This document shows positions 50,271-58,301 of a DNA stretch of 64,000 nt, piece after piece. The notes under the pieces are model-generated. The model saw only the letters and a program-made list of their open reading frames with translations, searched no databases and was not told the DNA's origin. The stretch lies in NCBI GenBank assembly GCA_023230455.1, contig JALNXH010000015.1:29089-93088 (forward strand). Direction: 5' to 3'. The position numbers were made by a program, and so were the translations under genes. Each line of letters starts with the position of its first letter. The stretch's first letter is position 1. Source of the DNA: Rhodocyclaceae bacterium. GTDB taxonomy: Bacteria > Pseudomonadota > Gammaproteobacteria > Burkholderiales > Rhodocyclaceae.

Positions 50271-51232
50271 ACCATACCAATCCCCAACTCAACAAGCACG
50301 GCGAGCTGCAACACCTGATCACCATCGAGGGGTTGCCGCGCGACGTGATCGTGCGCATCCTCGACACCGCGGCGCCGTTTACCGCCCTCGCCCACGAGGA
50401 AGAAAAGAAGCTGCCGCTGCTGCGCGGCAAGAGCGTGTTCAACCTGTTCTTCGAGAACTCGACGCGCACCCGCACCACCTTCGAGATCGCCGCCAAGCGC
50501 CTCTCCGCAGACGTTATCAATCTCAATATCAACACCTCCAGCACCGCCAAGGGCGAAACCCTGCTCGACACGGTGGACAACCTCGCCGCGATGCAGGCCG
50601 ACATGTTCGTCGTGCGCCACGCCGCCAGCGGCGCACCGTACCTGATGGCGCAGCATCTGGCGGCGACCGGGCGCAACCACATCAGCGTGGTGAACGCGGG
50701 CGATGGCCGCCATGCCCACCCGACGCAGGGGCTGCTGGACATGTACACCATCCGCCACTACAAGAAGGACTTTTCCAACCTCACCGTAGCCATCGTCGGC
50801 GACATCCTGCATTCCCGCGTCGCACGTTCGCAGATCCATGCCCTGACCACCCTCGGCGTGCCGGAGATCCGCGTCATCGCGCCGAAGACCCTGCTGCCTA
50901 CTGGCGTCGAGCGCATGGGCGTACGCGTCTGCAACGACATGCGCGAAGGATTGAAGGGCGTCGATGTGGTGATGGCCCTGCGCCTGCAAAGCGAACGCAT
51001 GCTCGGCGCACTGTTGCCGAGCCCGCAGGAGTTCTTCAAGAGCTACGGCCTCACCGCGGAAAAGCTGGCGCTGGCCAAACCCGACGCCATCGTCATGCAC
51101 CCGGGGCCGATGAACCGCGGCGTCGAAATCGATTCGGCGGTCGCCGACGGCGGGCAGGCGGTGATCTTGCCGCAGGTGACCTTCGGCATCGCCGTGCGCA
51201 TGGCGGTGATGAGCATGCTGGCGGGGAATTGA
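50267..51232 (+). CDS. pyrB: Aspartate carbamoyltransferase catalytic subunit PyrB
   Basis: First committed step of pyrimidine synthesis: carbamoyl phosphate plus aspartate. 321 residues from ATG 50267; the open frame extends into ruvX, but the family starts here. It has FFENSTRTRTTFE (carbamoyl phosphate binding) and HPTQGLLDMYTI. It is followed 4 nt later by a PyrC-like gene lacking catalytic residues, which fits the Pseudomonas-type PyrB-PyrC' complex. The pyrR gene often found between ruvX and pyrB is absent. Confidence 0.96.
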   Translation: MNHTNPQLNKHGELQHLITIEGLPRDVIVRILDTAAPFTALAHEEEKKLPLLRGKSVFNLFFENSTRTRTTFEIAAKRLSADVINLNINTSSTAKGETLLDTVDNLAAMQADMFVVRHAASGAPYLMAQHLAATGRNHISVVNAGDGRHAHPTQGLLDMYTIRHYKKDFSNLTVAIVGDILHSRVARSQIHALTTLGVPEIRVIAPKTLLPTGVERMGVRVCNDMREGLKGVDVVMALRLQSERMLGALLPSPQEFFKSYGLTAEKLALAKPDAIVMHPGPMNRGVEIDSAVADGGQAVILPQVTFGIAVRMAVMSMLAGN

Positions 51233-51236
51233 AAAC

Positions 51237-52529
51237 ATGAAACTGCAAATCATGAACGGCCGCCTCGTCGACCCGGCCAACAAGATCGACCGCCAGAGCG
51301 ACCTGTTCATCGCCGATGGCCGCATCGTTGCGGTGGGCGCAGCACCGGCCGGCTTCGACGACAACGCCACGGTGGGCACCATCGATGCGACGGACTGCGT
51401 GGTCTGCCCTGGTCTGGTCGACCTTTCGGCGCGACTGCGCGAACCGGGCTACGAATACAAGGCGACGCTGGAATCGGAAATGGCCGCCGCCGCCGCCGGC
51501 GGCGTCACCAGCCTGGCCTGTCCGCCGGACACCGACCCGCCGCTGGACGAACCCGGACTGGTGGAAATGCTCAAGCACCGGGCGCGACTGCCCGAGTTCG
51601 CCAAGGTCTATCCGGTCGGTGCGCTGACCGCCAAGCTTGAAGGCACGCACATCACCGAGATGGCCGAACTGGCGGAGGCCGGCTGCGTCGCCTTCGGCCA
51701 GGCCCACGCGGCGGTCGTGGACACACAGGTACTGTTGCGCGCCATGCAGTATGCGGCGACTTTCGATTTCCCCGTCTGGCTCTCGCCGCAAGACCCCTTC
51801 CTGGCGCGCAACGGTGTCGCCCACGACGGCGAAGTGGCGGCCCGGCTCGGTCTGGTCGGCATTCCGGTTGCGGCGGAAACCACCGCCCTCGGCACCTTGA
51901 TCCTGCTGGCGCAGGAAACCGGCGTCCGCCTACATATCACGCGCATCTCCTCGGCGGCCGGTCTGGACATGGTGCGCATTGCCCGCGAACAAGGCATCGC
52001 GGTCAGTTGCGATGTGGCCGTGCATCAGCTGCACCTGACCGACAACGACATCGGCTACTTCAATCCCCACGCCCGCCTGATCCCCCCGCTGCGCAGCCAA
52101 CGCGACCGCGACGCGCTGCGCGCGGGCCTCGCCGCCGGCATCATCAATGCGGTCTGTTCCGACCACACACCGGTCGACGACGACGGCAAGCAAGTACCCT
52201 TCGGCGAAGCCGAACCGGGCGCCACCGGGCTGGAGCTGCTGCTGCCGCTGACCCTGAAATGGGGCGCGGAAATGAAGCTTCCGCTCGCCGACACGCTGTC
52301 CCGCATCACCGCCGACCCGGCACGGCTGCTGGGCATCGACGGCGGCCAGCTCGGCGTCGGCGCGCCGGCCGACGTCTGCATTTTCGACCCGCGCGCCGAC
52401 TTCCGCGTCAGCCGCGAGAACCTGAAGAGCCAGGGCAAGAACACGCCCTTCCTCGGCCACCACCTCTCCGGCCAGGTGCGCTATACCCTCATCGACGGAT
52501 TTCTCGCCTACGACGGCAGCTGGAATTAG
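51237..52529 (+). CDS. pyrC': Dihydroorotase-like PyrC' (probably non-catalytic ATCase partner)
   Basis: A 430-residue amidohydrolase-fold protein of the dihydroorotase group. The DxHxH metal motif expected after PGLV is replaced by DLSAR (62-66), so both histidines are missing, and the usual MPNT loop reads CPPDTD. Later segments such as CSDHTP persist. This pattern is known for Pseudomonas PyrC', an inactive dihydroorotase needed for ATCase assembly. A true dihydroorotase should be encoded elsewhere. Spacing of 4 nt from pyrB supports co-translation. Confidence 0.9.
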   Translation: MKLQIMNGRLVDPANKIDRQSDLFIADGRIVAVGAAPAGFDDNATVGTIDATDCVVCPGLVDLSARLREPGYEYKATLESEMAAAAAGGVTSLACPPDTDPPLDEPGLVEMLKHRARLPEFAKVYPVGALTAKLEGTHITEMAELAEAGCVAFGQAHAAVVDTQVLLRAMQYAATFDFPVWLSPQDPFLARNGVAHDGEVAARLGLVGIPVAAETTALGTLILLAQETGVRLHITRISSAAGLDMVRIAREQGIAVSCDVAVHQLHLTDNDIGYFNPHARLIPPLRSQRDRDALRAGLAAGIINAVCSDHTPVDDDGKQVPFGEAEPGATGLELLLPLTLKWGAEMKLPLADTLSRITADPARLLGIDGGQLGVGAPADVCIFDPRADFRVSRENLKSQGKNTPFLGHHLSGQVRYTLIDGFLAYDGSWN

Positions 52530-52796
52530 GCCCCCGGCCCTTTTTGCTCACTATCGACTACAGCCGGCAGAAGCAGGCATTCCGGCAGGTTGCGCCGGGT
52601 GACCTTTCGGCTTGCGGTCGTTGGTGCGCTGTACGCAGTCAGGCTGCCATGAGTTGCTGAACGAGACATCCGCCAATCAGCTTCCTTAACCATCCTATCG
52701 GAGGGTAAACTCGCGCACGCCCTCCGAGTAGAGCCGCGCGCCGGCATTCACTCAAGCCATACCTTCATAGCGGCCGGCGCCTTTCTGCCCTTGACC
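52530..52796. other. Non-coding gap after pyrC'
   Basis: About 265 nt without a supported gene. A GGCC-CCC-GGCC followed by CTTTTTG at 52530-52546 is a weak terminator candidate. An inverted repeat CGGAGGG (about 52699-52705) / CCCTCCG (about 52720-52726) may be regulatory. Composition is mixed. No promoter motif is convincing. Confidence 0.5.
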
Positions 52797-53753
52797 ATGC
52801 TTCCGTTCTTCTACATGGGAGTATTCGCCTGGAGCGGAACGTTCTGCTACCGGGTAAGTTTGGGCACCTGGTTCGCCTGGGTGATGCTGCTGATCTATTA
52901 CGTCGTCAAAGCCATTGATCGGGTTGAGCAGGAAGAAACCGCCAGCGCACAAGGGCAAAGGTACGCATTGACGTCCTGCGCAGGCTTATTGCGCAATCTC
53001 GCGCACGCATTTGGTTGGGAGAATGAATTGAAAGAAAAAAACGTAGATCCACTGTTCAGAAAGTCCATGGTCTTCTGTGCGTGGTCCGGATTGATCGCCA
53101 TTGTCCTGTTCATCATCGGTGGCGTCATTCTGGGAGAGATGCTGCCACCCTTGCTGCGTGCCAACGACCCGCCTGAGGAGTTCGTCAGGAAAGTAAACGA
53201 GCATCTGCTCTCGATCCGGATCGGGTCCGTGTTCCTGATGCTGTCCTTTGCACTCTTTGGGCCTTTTGGCGCCGGGATCGCAGCGCTGACGCGGCGTGCG
53301 GAGAAGAGCCCGGTTTTTTCCTACGTTCAGCTGGTGTTTACGTCATGCGGCACCTTGGTGGCCGTACTGGTCGCCTTCACCTGGGCGCTGATGGCTTTCC
53401 GGCCGGATGTCTATCACCCAACGACGGTACAGATGTTTGCCGACTTCGCCTACTTCCTCGCCGTATTTTCCGTGCCGGTGTTTGGTGGCTGGTGCGTTGT
53501 CATTGCGCTGCCCATTCTTCTGGCAGAAGAAGGGCAGGAGTGTTTCCCACGATGGGTTGGCTACGTCAATCTCTGGGCGGTTCTTCTGTTTGCGCCGGGC
53601 CAACTCGTTCTCTTTTTCAAGGAAGGCCCCTTTTCCTGGCACGGCATCGTCGCGCTGTGGATTCCGTTTGTTGCCTTCTTCTTGTGGATATTGATCATGT
53701 GCCTGTCAATGCTCAAGGCGGTAAAGGCGGACGATCAAGTCACCGGACCTTAA
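52797..53753 (+). CDS. Multi-pass membrane protein next to norE/norF homologues
   Basis: 318 residues, mostly hydrophobic with about seven or eight TM segments (for example WFAWVMLLIYYVVKAI, SGLIAIVLFIIGGVILGEM, FADFAYFLAVFSVPVFGGWC). No known family. It lacks the His patterns of heme-copper oxidases. The start is unclear: ATG 52797 or TTG 52791; the hydrophobic sequence continues further upstream in frame without a normal start, so the N-terminus may be longer or degraded. About 90 nt separate it from norE. It may belong to the same respiratory cluster. Confidence 0.6.
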   Translation: MLPFFYMGVFAWSGTFCYRVSLGTWFAWVMLLIYYVVKAIDRVEQEETASAQGQRYALTSCAGLLRNLAHAFGWENELKEKNVDPLFRKSMVFCAWSGLIAIVLFIIGGVILGEMLPPLLRANDPPEEFVRKVNEHLLSIRIGSVFLMLSFALFGPFGAGIAALTRRAEKSPVFSYVQLVFTSCGTLVAVLVAFTWALMAFRPDVYHPTTVQMFADFAYFLAVFSVPVFGGWCVVIALPILLAEEGQECFPRWVGYVNLWAVLLFAPGQLVLFFKEGPFSWHGIVALWIPFVAFFLWILIMCLSMLKAVKADDQVTGP

Positions 53754-53842
53754 GCGGTGCCGTTGCTTGCTTTGTCTGGGGAGCCGAGACGGTGAGTGGG
53801 CGTCCGGCTGAGCTCTCCGACGCTGCAAGCAGTTCGAGCACG

Positions 53843-54412
53843 ATGGAGGCCCCTGCCACAAACAACCAGATACCGGGTGAGCTCGGTATCTGGTTGTTTG
53901 TCGCCGGCGACCTGATCGTCTTTTCGGTCTTTTTCATCCTTATTGCGCTGGGACAAAAAGAGAACGCCGATATCTTCGTTCAGTCGCGAGGGAAGCTCGA
54001 CCTCTGGGTAGGCGTTTTGAACACCCTGTTGCTACTGACTGCATCGTGGTTTGTAGCCATTGCCGTCGAGCGCTGCCGGACGGGCTTGGGCGCGACAGCC
54101 AGCCGCTATTTTTCCCTGGGAATTCTTTGCGGCGTGGGCTTTGTTGCCAACAAGAGTCTGGAGTGGGGCTCGAAGATTACGCAGGGGATTAACCCGGCGA
54201 CGAACGAATTCTTCATGTATTTTTTCGTTTTTACGGGCATTCATCTGCTGCATGTCCTCGTCGGCATTGGCGTGCTTTGCCTTCTTCGAAGCGTGAGCCG
54301 GAGTCCCGGGTTAAACGAAAGAAGGATTCGTACGCTCGAGAGCGGGGCAACCTTCTGGCACCTCGTGGATCTCCTCTGGGTCGTGCTTTTCGCACTTCTT
54401 TATCTGCTTTGA
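53843..54412 (+). CDS. norE: NorE-like cytochrome c oxidase subunit III family protein
   Basis: 189 residues with five TM helices and the heme-copper oxidase subunit III pattern: IWLFVAGDLIVFSVFF, WVGVLNTLLLLTASWFVAIA, FFVFTGIHLLHVLVGIG and FWHLVDLLWVVLFALLYLL. Proteins of this size near a subunit-IV-like gene are NorE of nitric oxide reductase clusters or small oxidase subunit III. No norC or norB is present in the window. Codons 6-20 contain a perfect 18-bp inverted repeat (53858-53901). ATG 53843 is the best start; the frame is open further upstream. Confidence 0.75.
   Translation: MEAPATNNQIPGELGIWLFVAGDLIVFSVFFILIALGQKENADIFVQSRGKLDLWVGVLNTLLLLTASWFVAIAVERCRTGLGATASRYFSLGILCGVGFVANKSLEWGSKITQGINPATNEFFMYFFVFTGIHLLHVLVGIGVLCLLRSVSRSPGLNERRIRTLESGATFWHLVDLLWVVLFALLYLL
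53858..53901. repeat. Perfect 18-bp inverted repeat inside the 5' end of norE
   Basis: Left arm ACAAACAACCAGATACCG (53858-53875) and right arm CGGTATCTGGTTGTTTGT (53884-53901), exact complements, with an 8-nt loop GGTGAGCT. It begins 15 nt after the norE ATG, so the mRNA could form a strong hairpin at the translation start. No T-run follows. The antisense strand encodes nearly the same peptide. Confidence 0.85.
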
Positions 54413-54420
54413 CGGCGCCC

Positions 54421-54708
54421 ATGTCGAACGAGAAACAGTCCATTGCCGCAATCGCCCCCTTGACCTTGGCCTGGGGCATTCTTGTCGCGGCGACAGGCAT
54501 TGGCTGGTGGTTTGGCCACACTGCGCAAATCGCGCAAGACGGAGCACGCCTGTCCATCGCAGGCGTGATCGTGACGGCCTTTTTCAAAGTCTGGCTGATT
54601 GGTTTCCAGTTCATGGAATTGAAGCGTGCCCCTCGGTGGCTGCGACACGGCTATGACGCATGGGTCATTGTCGTCTGTGTCACGCTCGTGTGCATTTGCT
54701 TGCGCTGA
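54421..54708 (+). CDS. norF: NorF-like cytochrome c oxidase subunit IV family protein
   Basis: 95 residues with three TM helices (PLTLAWGILVAATGIGWWFG, GVIVTAFFKVWLIGFQFMEL, AWVIVVCVTLVCICLR) in the pattern of the small subunit IV/NorF family. The MELKRAPRWLR loop is typical. It starts 8 nt after norE, supporting an operon. Its role in NO reductase or oxidase assembly is accessory and poorly defined. ATG 54421 is chosen over an open upstream frame. Confidence 0.75.
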   Translation: MSNEKQSIAAIAPLTLAWGILVAATGIGWWFGHTAQIAQDGARLSIAGVIVTAFFKVWLIGFQFMELKRAPRWLRHGYDAWVIVVCVTLVCICLR

Positions 54709-54754
54709 ACGCCAACCGGGTCGCATACACAGGGTCAAAGGAAGCAGGATCGAG

Positions 54755-55101
54755 ATGGCCGTAGACAAGAACAACCCCTCGCCGGAATGGATTGAAAGTC
54801 TGCGCAAGCGCTTTCATTGCGAGGCGGAAATGGACCGCGTGTCACGCGCAAATTGCAGCACCGCAGCGGCCCGAGCTATTCGCCGATCAGCCTGGAAATC
54901 ATGTGCGCCAACCTGAAGTCGCTGCTGCTCACCGAACTCAGCGTCCCCCTCGAGATCCGCGACGCACGCTGACTCTCCGTCGCCGCCTCGAAGACCGAAC
55001 TCGACCGCGAACGTGCGCTGGTGGTGGAGATGGGCTTCGAGACCGACCCCGCGAACATGCCGGTGCCCATCGAGAAGCAGTTGCCGCCGGTCAACGGCTG
55101 A
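54755..55101 (+). pseudogene. Broken phosphotransferase-like gene
   Basis: Begins MAVDKNNPSPEWIESLRKRF, then a one-base loss near 54840 (GTGTCACG where GTGCTCACG is expected) shifts the frame. The following frame reads VTRKLQHRSGPSYSPISLEI up to EIRDAR, then TGA at 54970 where the family would have Trp, and continues open to TGA 55099. I recognise the start as that of aminoglycoside-phosphotransferase-fold proteins of the acyl-CoA metabolism type. The normal remaining 250 or more residues are missing. A decayed gene with frameshift, nonsense and large deletion. Confidence 0.6.
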
Positions 55102-55123
55102 CGCCGTCAGGAACCCCCCTTGT

Positions 55124-55160
55124 CTGCGGGGTTGGGTTCTCGCCCCGCAGGTCTTTTTTC
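55124..55160 (+). terminator. Rho-independent terminator
   Basis: Stem CTGCGGGG (55124-55131) / CCCCGCAG (55143-55150) with an 11-nt loop, followed by GTCTTTTTTC. It ends transcription from the norE/norF/pseudogene side just before the convergent pldA gene; the T-run on the + strand fits that direction. Confidence 0.8.
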
Positions 55161-55164
55161 TGGC

Positions 55165-56247
55165 TCAACGATAAGGCAGCGACAGTCCGACGCCAAATAC
55201 GCTGTGGCGCTGGCTGTAATCGATCAGGCTTTCGCCGTAGCCGGTGAAATACTGCAAATGCAGTTGCAGCGACTTTTCCTCGCGGTCGAAGGGAATCGAC
55301 AGGTCGACTTGCAGCGAACGGCGGCGCCCGAGTAGTGAAAGCAGGCGGCCGTTCTTCCAGTAGAGCAACTCGATATCGCCATGGCCCAGATAGTGGCCGA
55401 TATCCGGATTGTCGTCGTTACCCGTCCGATCCCCCAAGCGCACCCACGGCCTGACCAGAATGGCCACGCTGCTGCCCTCGGACAAATTGCGTTCCATCCC
55501 GAGTTGCGCATAGGCACGGTTCCAACTGCGCGATCGCGGCAACGACTGGCCATTGGATTGGTGCACCAGGCCGAAATTCAAAAAGCGCGGCGCAAAGCCG
55601 AACACCTCTGCCGGGAGATCGCCGAAGCGTTTACCCGGTTCGATGCGGTGCGAGAAGATCACTTCCGGCTCGTAGTTGCTTTCGCGGAAGGGACGCGAAC
55701 GATCCGCGTCGCCGATCTGCCAGACAGACTGCTGGGTGTAGGCGAACCAGAGGCTGTTGCCGCCGCCGAGGAATTCGAGCGCCGTCGCATCCAGCCCCAG
55801 CGCCTTGACGCTCAACTGGAACTTGGCTTCGTTCTGCCGCAGATCGAAGGTGTGCGGCACGTTGTTCGTCGGATTGCCGCTACGCGGCGCATTGTTCGGA
55901 CTGCCAGTGTGAGTCATCATCAGGTAGTTCTGACGATACGGCTGCAGGCTGCGCGGCTTGTCGGTACGCCACAGGGCGTCAAGCCGGGAAGGTGCGTTCG
56001 CGGCGGCGGTCTGAACCGGTGCGTCGGCGATCTGATCCGCAACGCCAGTCTCGGCCGACGCGATCGGCGGCAGCGCTTCGGCGGCGTCGTAGCAGCGATA
56101 GCGCAGCCGCTTCTGCGCTTCGTCAGCGCCGGGAAATTTTTGCGCGCACGACGCCACCGTGTCTGCGCGAGCAGCCAGCGCGCAGTACATCACAAGCAAG
56201 GCGGCGCAAGCCAGCCGGGCGCGCGAAAGCATACGGCGGAATTTCAT
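55165..56247 (-). CDS. pldA: Outer-membrane phospholipase A
   Basis: A 360-residue OMPLA. Signal peptide ending ALAARA-DT, a Cys-containing linker (about 30-60), then a beta barrel. The catalytic residues have the exact OMPLA spacing: His229 and Ser231 in LVHQSNG and Asn243 in SRSWNR (compare His142, Ser144, Asn156). It hydrolyses phospholipids that reach the outer leaflet. Minus strand, 37 nt after ilvD; a separate promoter is likely but not identified. Confidence 0.92.
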   Translation of the reverse strand: MKFRRMLSRARLACAALLVMYCALAARADTVASCAQKFPGADEAQKRLRYRCYDAAEALPPIASAETGVADQIADAPVQTAAANAPSRLDALWRTDKPRSLQPYRQNYLMMTHTGSPNNAPRSGNPTNNVPHTFDLRQNEAKFQLSVKALGLDATALEFLGGGNSLWFAYTQQSVWQIGDADRSRPFRESNYEPEVIFSHRIEPGKRFGDLPAEVFGFAPRFLNFGLVHQSNGQSLPRSRSWNRAYAQLGMERNLSEGSSVAILVRPWVRLGDRTGNDDNPDIGHYLGHGDIELLYWKNGRLLSLLGRRRSLQVDLSIPFDREEKSLQLHLQYFTGYGESLIDYSQRHSVFGVGLSLPYR

Positions 56248-56284
56248 CGGGTATCAGACCACGTGCGGTGCGGACGCATGAATT

Positions 56285-58138
56285 TCAGCGCCGGCGGATC
56301 TGACTCACGTCGCGCACCGCACCCTTGTCGGCGCTGGTCGTCATCGCCGCATAGGCTTGCAACGCCGGGCTGACGACGCGTTCGCGGTGCAGCGGGTGCC
56401 AGGCGTCGGCGCCGCGGGCATCCATCGCGGCACGCCGTCGCGCAAGTTCCTCGTCCGTGATGGCAAGGCGGATGCTGCGCTGGGGAATGTCGATCTCGAT
56501 GGTGTCGCCTTCCTCCACCAGGCCGATGGCGCCACCTTCGGCGGCTTCCGGTGAGGCGTGGCCGATGGAGAGGCCCGAGGTGCCGCCGGAGAAACGGCCG
56601 TCGGTGAGCAGGGCGCAAACCTTGCCGAGGTCTTTCGACTTGAGATAACTCGTCGGGTAGAGCATCTCCTGCATGCCGGGCCCCCCCTTGGGACCTTCGT
56701 AGCGGATCACCACCACGTCGCCAGGGACGATCTGGTCGGCGAGGATTTTTTCCACTGCCTCGTCCTGGCTCTCGCACACCCGCGCCCGGCCGGTGAACTT
56801 GAGGATGCTGTCGTCGACGCCCGCCGTCTTGACGATGCAGCCGCGCTCGGCGATGTTGCCATAGAGCACGGCGAGCCCACCGTCCTGCGAGTAGGCGTTG
56901 GCCTTGTCGCGGATGCAGCCGGCGGTGCGGTCGAGATCGAGTTCGGGAAAGCGACGCTCCTGCGAAAAGGCGGTCTGCGTCGGCACGCCGCCGGGTGCGG
57001 CGCGGTAGAAATCGAACACGCTGTTGTCGTGGGCCTGCATCACGTCCCAGCGTTGCAGCGCGGCGCCGAGGGTCTTTTCATGTACGGTGGGCGTGTCGCG
57101 GTGGATCAGACCGGCACGGTCGAGTTCGCCGAGCAGGCCCATGATGCCGCCGGCACGGTGCACGTCTTCCATGTGGTATTTCTGCGTCGCCGGCGCCACC
57201 TTGGCGAGGCAGGGCACACGGCGCGAGAGGCGGTCGATGTCCTTCATGGTGAAGTCGACGCCGGCTTCCTGGGCCGCGGCAAGCAAATGCAGCACGGTGT
57301 TGGTCGAGCCGCCCATGGCGATGTCGAGCGTGATTGCATTCTCGAAAGCCTTGAGGTTGGCGATGGAACGCGGCAGCACGCTGGCATCGTCCTGCGCGTA
57401 CCAGCGCCGGCAAAGCTCGACGGCGACGCGGCCGGCGCGCAGAAAGAGCTGCTTGCGGTCGGCGTGGGTCGCCAGCAGCGAGCCGTTGCCCGGCAGCGAG
57501 AGGCCCAGCGCCTCGGTCAGGCAGTTCATCGAGTTGGCGGTAAACATCCCGGAACAGGAACCGCAGGTGGGACAGGCGGAACGCTCCATATCATTCACTT
57601 CCGCATCGGTGTTGCGGCTGTCGCCGGCCTCGATCATCGCGTCGATCAGGTCGACCTTGCGGAACTGGCCGTGCCATTGCACCTTGCCGGCCTCCATCGG
57701 CCCACCGGAAACGAACACCGCGGGGATGTTGAGGCGCAGCGCGGCGAGCAGCATGCCCGGCGTGATCTTGTCGCAATTCGAGATGCACACCATAGCATCG
57801 GCGCAATGGCCGTTCACCATGTATTCGACGCTGTCGGCGATCAGGTCGCGACTGGGCAGCGAATAGAGCATGCCGCCGTGGCCCATGGCGATGCCGTCGT
57901 CGATGGCAATGGTGTTGAATTCCTTGGCAACGCCGCCGGCCGCCTCGATCTCGCGCGCGACGAGCTGGCCGAGGTCCTTCAGATGCACATGGCCGGGGAC
58001 GAACTGGGTGAAGGAGTTCACCACCGCGATGATGGGCTTGCCGAAATCGCCGTCCTTCATGCCGGTGGCGCGCCACAGGGCACGGGCGCCGGCCATGTTG
58101 CGGCCGTGGGTGGAGGTCTTGGAACGATAGTCGGGCAT
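56285..58138 (-). CDS. ilvD: Dihydroxy-acid dehydratase IlvD
   Basis: Dehydrates 2,3-dihydroxy acids in valine, isoleucine and leucine synthesis. 617 residues, matching E. coli. It has the Fe-S cysteines in VCISNCDKITPGML and ACPTCGSCSGMFTANSMNCL, a FVPGHVHLKDLG start region, and RFSGGTSGLSIGHASPEAAE near the C-terminus. The start is the ATG at 58138; the frame is open further upstream but without family similarity. Confidence 0.97.
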   Translation of the reverse strand: MPDYRSKTSTHGRNMAGARALWRATGMKDGDFGKPIIAVVNSFTQFVPGHVHLKDLGQLVAREIEAAGGVAKEFNTIAIDDGIAMGHGGMLYSLPSRDLIADSVEYMVNGHCADAMVCISNCDKITPGMLLAALRLNIPAVFVSGGPMEAGKVQWHGQFRKVDLIDAMIEAGDSRNTDAEVNDMERSACPTCGSCSGMFTANSMNCLTEALGLSLPGNGSLLATHADRKQLFLRAGRVAVELCRRWYAQDDASVLPRSIANLKAFENAITLDIAMGGSTNTVLHLLAAAQEAGVDFTMKDIDRLSRRVPCLAKVAPATQKYHMEDVHRAGGIMGLLGELDRAGLIHRDTPTVHEKTLGAALQRWDVMQAHDNSVFDFYRAAPGGVPTQTAFSQERRFPELDLDRTAGCIRDKANAYSQDGGLAVLYGNIAERGCIVKTAGVDDSILKFTGRARVCESQDEAVEKILADQIVPGDVVVIRYEGPKGGPGMQEMLYPTSYLKSKDLGKVCALLTDGRFSGGTSGLSIGHASPEAAEGGAIGLVEEGDTIEIDIPQRSIRLAITDEELARRRAAMDARGADAWHPLHRERVVSPALQAYAAMTTSADKGAVRDVSQIRRR

Positions 58139-58259
58139 GGCGGAACTCCTGCGAGGGCGCTGTATTGCGGGTGAATTGTGGATTTTAGCCCAAGCCGCCG
58201 CTACAGACGACGCCGCCGAAGCCCGATGCCCTCTCCGGCACCATGGGGAACGGCCTGTT

Positions 58260-58292
58260 TTACAGATTGAAGTTTCTACTTTCAATCTGTAA
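58260..58292. promoter_or_regulatory. 12-bp inverted repeat upstream of the ATPase gene
   Basis: TTACAGATTGAA (58260-58271) / TTCAATCTGTAA (58281-58292) with a 9-nt loop, AT-rich and 9 nt before the ATG at 58302. It could be an operator or an mRNA hairpin that hides the ribosome binding site; no Shine-Dalgarno is obvious between it and the ATG. Confidence 0.6.
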
Positions 58293-58301
58293 GATCGCGC
58301 C

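Noticed and set aside
53858..53901. Intrinsic terminator
   Set aside because: No T-run follows the stem on either strand, and it lies within a coding region.
53740..53937. Minus-strand small ORF with ATNNQIP...GIWLFVAG peptide similar to norE
   Set aside because: The likeness results purely from the perfect inverted repeat at 53858-53901, not from a second gene.
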